15,098 bases of DNA, taken from the NCBI GenBank assembly GCA_003640385.1, contig RCAB01000865.1:1-15098 (forward strand), read 5' to 3'. This stretch comes from Setaria digitata. Lineage: Eukaryota > Nematoda > Chromadorea > Rhabditida > Setariidae. The notes below the pieces were generated by a model that made no database searches, had not been told where the DNA came from, and saw only the letters and a list, made by a program, of their open reading frames with translations. The position numbers and the translations under genes are program-made. Positions 15,077 through 15,098 of this stretch are shown here, one piece after another (position 1 is the first letter of the stretch; each line of letters starts with the position of its first letter).

Positions 15077-15098
15077 TATATATATATATATATATATA
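15077..15098. repeat. TA dinucleotide microsatellite
   Basis: Eleven consecutive TA units run to the end of the window and may continue beyond it. Confidence 0.95.

Noticed and set aside
1..15098. tRNA, spliced-leader RNA, rRNA, CRISPR array or intact transposon
   Set aside because: No tRNA T-loop motif with a matching fold, no spliced-leader sequence, no regularly spaced repeats and no transposase or reverse transcriptase reading frame were seen on either strand.

Overview
The window is AT-rich eukaryotic DNA with short spliced exons, most likely from a nematode and plausibly a filarial or other clade III species. The clues are the base composition, small introns of about 80 to 600 nt, acceptors often ending TTTCAG or AAG, and protein motifs that look like worm CHK-1 and worm Tim17. 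No database search was possible, so the species call is inference.

The centre (3563-8666, minus strand) is one well-supported gene: the DNA-damage checkpoint kinase CHK1 (chk-1). It can be followed through 14 exons that join in frame from ATG to TAA and give 557 residues. There is an N-terminal extension, a full protein kinase domain, a charged linker, an SQ/TQ segment holding the likely ATR target sites, and the C-terminal KA1-type regulatory region. Points of note: the APE motif reads SPQ; two consecutive introns need GC donors; exon 2 has two competing acceptors separated by a run of ten A; a perfect 16-bp inverted repeat sits in intron 4; and the largest intron (13) carries, on the opposite strand, an orphan exon-like piece of Tim17, the inner-membrane protein import channel subunit.

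Upstream of chk-1 (about 8848-10032) is a stretch dense in TTATCA/TGATAA, the core GATA-factor site. Part of it is strongly C-over-G skewed on the plus strand. This is either a large regulatory region or a decayed satellite.

Farther right (13036-13668, minus strand) a three-exon model encodes a predicted 77-residue secreted protein of unknown family. It has a good trans-splice acceptor one base before its ATG.

The left part (1-3560) has no convincing gene. It holds a recent tandem duplication broken by a single N (1084-1408), a hairpin and a short direct repeat (1748-1870), and an old degenerate tandem array (about 2881-3545) that runs up to the 3' end of chk-1. Most of 10411-13035 and 13723-15077 shows only AT-rich non-coding sequence, and the window ends in a TA microsatellite.

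The two supported genes have no evident functional link. chk-1 acts in the nucleus in cell-cycle control; the other looks secreted.
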